This document shows positions 6,662 through 8,013 of a stretch of 8,013 nucleotides of DNA, piece by piece. Both the position numbers and the translations under genes were made by a program. Below the pieces are notes generated by a model that was not told the origin of the DNA, searched no databases, and saw nothing but the letters and a program-made list of their open reading frames with translations. Position 1 is the stretch's first letter, and the number at the start of each line of letters is the position of its first letter. This DNA comes from Nitrospirae bacterium RBG_13_39_12. GTDB lineage: Bacteria; Nitrospirota; Thermodesulfovibrionia; Thermodesulfovibrionales; SM23-35. The DNA lies in assembly GCA_001805125.1 (NCBI GenBank), contig MHEF01000039.1, positions 28,528-36,540 of the forward strand. Reading direction: 5' to 3'.

Positions 6662-7825
6662 TCATTTCAAACTTTTCCAATCTTCTATTAACTTATACTC
6701 ACCATTTTTGATAAATGTTGGGTAAACCTTTTGGGAACCTTGATGGTTTTTATCAGAGAAGCTTATTTTGTTGCCAATCCCGATATCAAGGTTTTTAATA
6801 GTTTCCGCTGCCTTTATGAATGATTCCCTGGTTAGATCTTTACCTGCGCGCTTCAATATATCCACAAAGACCTTTGAAGCCAGAAACCCTTCCAAGCTTA
6901 CAAAATTAGGTTTACTTCCCGGGAAATGTTTTGCAAGTAGAGTGCGGTATTCTTTTACAGAGGAAAAATCACTGGTTGGGGGAGGGACAACCTGGGTTAC
7001 TACCACACCATCGCCCTTACTACCAAGAAGCTCCAACAGTTTGTCAGCGCCAACAAAAGAAACGTTCATGTATATTGGGTTAAAACCTTTCTTTTTTCCT
7101 TCAATAATGAATTTGGCGCAGGCACCATAGGTTCCGACCATAACCACTGCTTCAGGTTTTTCTTTCATTATTGAGGTAAGACCAGCGTCAATATTCTCTG
7201 TATTCCTCTGATAAGTCCCTGTGGCAACAGGTTCCAGCCCTCTTTTCTTTAAAGCTATTTTTGCGCCTTCTAAAACAACCCTTCCATAAGCATCGTCCTG
7301 GTAAAATACCCCCACTTTTTTAAGACCTAAAACATCAACCATTCCTTTTATAAACTCTTCTGTTTCTTGATAATAACTTGCCCTGTAATTCAAAATGTAT
7401 TTAACCACAGGGGACCTCAAAGGCTCTGCACCTGTAAATGGCCCATAAAAAGGAACCTGTTCCTTTGTAATAATGGGTTTTATTGCCATAGCTGTCGGGG
7501 TACCGACGTTTCCAAGCAGACAAAATACTTTATCTTCATTAATTAATTTATTAACATTTGGAACAGCCTTGCTTGGTTCGTACCCGTCGTCATAGGCAAT
7601 CAACTTAATTTTTCTGCCGTTAACGCCGCCTTCTTCATTGATCTTTTTTATATACGTTTCAGTGCCTGTCTTGAAACTTGTTCCCAAAAAAGATGCTGGA
7701 CCAGACAGAACAGTTGACATTCCAACCAGAATTTGATCATTTTTTACCCCATCTTCTGCAAATACAGATGAAGAAAAAAGGACAAATACAGACGCAATTA
7801 CTATTGCAAATAATCTGTTGACCAT
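6662..7825 (-). CDS. Periplasmic LivK-type (branched-chain amino acid ABC family) substrate-binding protein
   Basis: The 387 residues form a type I periplasmic binding protein of the Leu/Ile/Val-binding family. A Sec signal (residues 1-23, hydrophobic 5-22, cleavage after VFA) with no lipobox Cys means a soluble periplasmic product. Family hallmarks follow: ILVGMSTVLSGPAS (32-45), GTETYIKKINEEGGVNGRKI (54-73), YDDGYEPSKAVPNVNKLI (78-95), FCLLGNVGTPTAMAI (101-115) and VGVFYQDDAYGR (171-182). The start is fixed by TAGGAGGAT (7832-7840), six bases from the ATG. The neighbours are cheW on one side (81-bp gap) and the receptor gene on the other (30-bp gap), with no permease or ATPase gene in view. 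I infer a sensory role, presenting a ligand to the adjacent receptor, rather than transport. The ligand cannot be told from sequence: members of this family bind amino acids, amides, urea and aromatic acids, among others. Confidence 0.92.
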   Translation of the reverse strand: MVNRLFAIVIASVFVLFSSSVFAEDGVKNDQILVGMSTVLSGPASFLGTSFKTGTETYIKKINEEGGVNGRKIKLIAYDDGYEPSKAVPNVNKLINEDKVFCLLGNVGTPTAMAIKPIITKEQVPFYGPFTGAEPLRSPVVKYILNYRASYYQETEEFIKGMVDVLGLKKVGVFYQDDAYGRVVLEGAKIALKKRGLEPVATGTYQRNTENIDAGLTSIMKEKPEAVVMVGTYGACAKFIIEGKKKGFNPIYMNVSFVGADKLLELLGSKGDGVVVTQVVPPPTSDFSSVKEYRTLLAKHFPGSKPNFVSLEGFLASKVFVDILKRAGKDLTRESFIKAAETIKNLDIGIGNKISFSDKNHQGSQKVYPTFIKNGEYKLIEDWKSLK

Positions 7826-7831
7826 TTTGAA

Positions 7832-7840
7832 ATCCTCCTA
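7832..7840 (-). promoter_or_regulatory. Strong ribosome binding site of the substrate-binding protein gene
   Basis: TAGGAGGAT on the minus strand, ending six bases before the ATG at 7825. It is the best Shine-Dalgarno sequence inside the operon, compared with the weak ones before the HEAT gene, cheB and the 71-residue gene. This suggests high synthesis of the periplasmic protein relative to the signalling proteins. Confidence 0.8.
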
Positions 7841-7867
7841 AGTTTTATTTTTTGGGTTATTAATTTT

Positions 7868-7893
7868 AAGTTGCTTTAAAGCCGTCGCAACTT
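7868..7893 (-). repeat. Inverted repeat (stem-loop) between cheW and the binding-protein gene
   Basis: Perfect seven-base arms AAGTTGC/GCAACTT (7887-7893 and 7868-7874) flank a twelve-base loop. In the mRNA this lies between the cheW stop and the binding-protein ribosome binding site. No run of U follows in the direction of transcription, so it is not a standard intrinsic terminator. It could be an RNA-processing or stabilising hairpin that sets a different expression level for the binding protein. It may also be chance. Confidence 0.35.
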
Positions 7894-7906
7894 TTCCCCC
7901 CAGCAA

Positions 7907-8013
7907 TTAATTTTCTTCTACATGGGTGCTTGCCTCCTCTATCTCAATCTTTTCTTTTCTGAGCAGCTTTTCAAGATCAAGCAAAATAACCAGCCGGTTC
8001 TCCAGTTTTCCAA
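7907..8013 (-). CDS. cheW: CheW-type coupling protein, C-terminal end (runs off the right edge)
   Basis: Only the last 34 residues are visible. The segment GKLENRLVILLDLEKLL is the characteristic final strand and helix of the CheW SH3-like fold, where homologues read ..LIILLD.EK... It is followed by a charged tail ending HVEEN and a TAA stop at 7907-7909. CheW links receptors to the CheA kinase in the cytoplasmic array. The 5' part, and probably cheA and further che genes, lie beyond the right edge. A CheW-like domain at the end of a longer protein (a CheV or CheA fusion, for example) cannot be ruled out from this fragment. Confidence 0.8.
   Translation of the reverse strand, partial: GKLENRLVILLDLEKLLRKEKIEIEEASTHVEEN

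Noticed and set aside
1..8013. CRISPR arrays, tRNA or rRNA genes, insertion sequences, attachment sites, prophage or defence genes
   Set aside because: No direct-repeat/spacer pattern, cloverleaf, transposase or terminal repeats were seen; the only tandem repeats are the in-frame coiled-coil and HEAT units.

Overview
The window reads as the distal part of a chemosensory operon from a Gram-negative, probably anaerobic bacterium. All confident genes lie on the minus strand, so transcription runs from the right end of the window to the left. Moderate G+C, a Tat-exported [NiFe]-hydrogenase, a Cys-rich 'two-CW' tail on a chemoreceptor and a HEAT-repeat protein next to cheR would suit Desulfobacterota or Nitrospirota. 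That taxonomic guess is inference; nothing here fixes the lineage.

In transcription order, the window holds: the C-terminal end of a CheW coupling protein (8013-7907, cut by the window edge); a soluble periplasmic LivK-type substrate-binding protein (7825-6662); a very long methyl-accepting chemotaxis protein with a cytoplasmic Cys-rich tail (6631-4142); a HEAT-repeat protein (4117-2987); the methyltransferase CheR (2990-2127, start overlapping the HEAT stop by 4 bases); a spacer of about 215 bp with a candidate internal promoter; the methylesterase/response regulator CheB (1911-877); and a 71-residue protein of unknown function with a C-terminal CxxC (859-644). An AT-rich gap of 173 bp follows, holding a weak hairpin and a good promoter candidate. 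Then comes the start of a [NiFe]-hydrogenase small subunit (470 to beyond position 1), which looks like the first gene of another transcription unit.

A plausible working model is that the periplasmic protein binds a small solute and presents it to the receptor. The receptor signals through CheW to a CheA kinase encoded outside the window, and CheR and CheB set receptor methylation. The HEAT protein is translationally coupled to CheR and may act as a scaffold or adaptor for it. No CheA, CheY or CheD is present in the window.

The main points of interest are four. The receptor has an extended signalling hairpin of roughly 35 heptads per arm, built from 28-residue repeats. It carries a 7-Cys C-terminal module and no CheR-binding tether. 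A D-C-L-x-C-D motif is shared by that module and the small downstream protein. An orphan ABC-type binding protein sits inside the operon with no permease genes.
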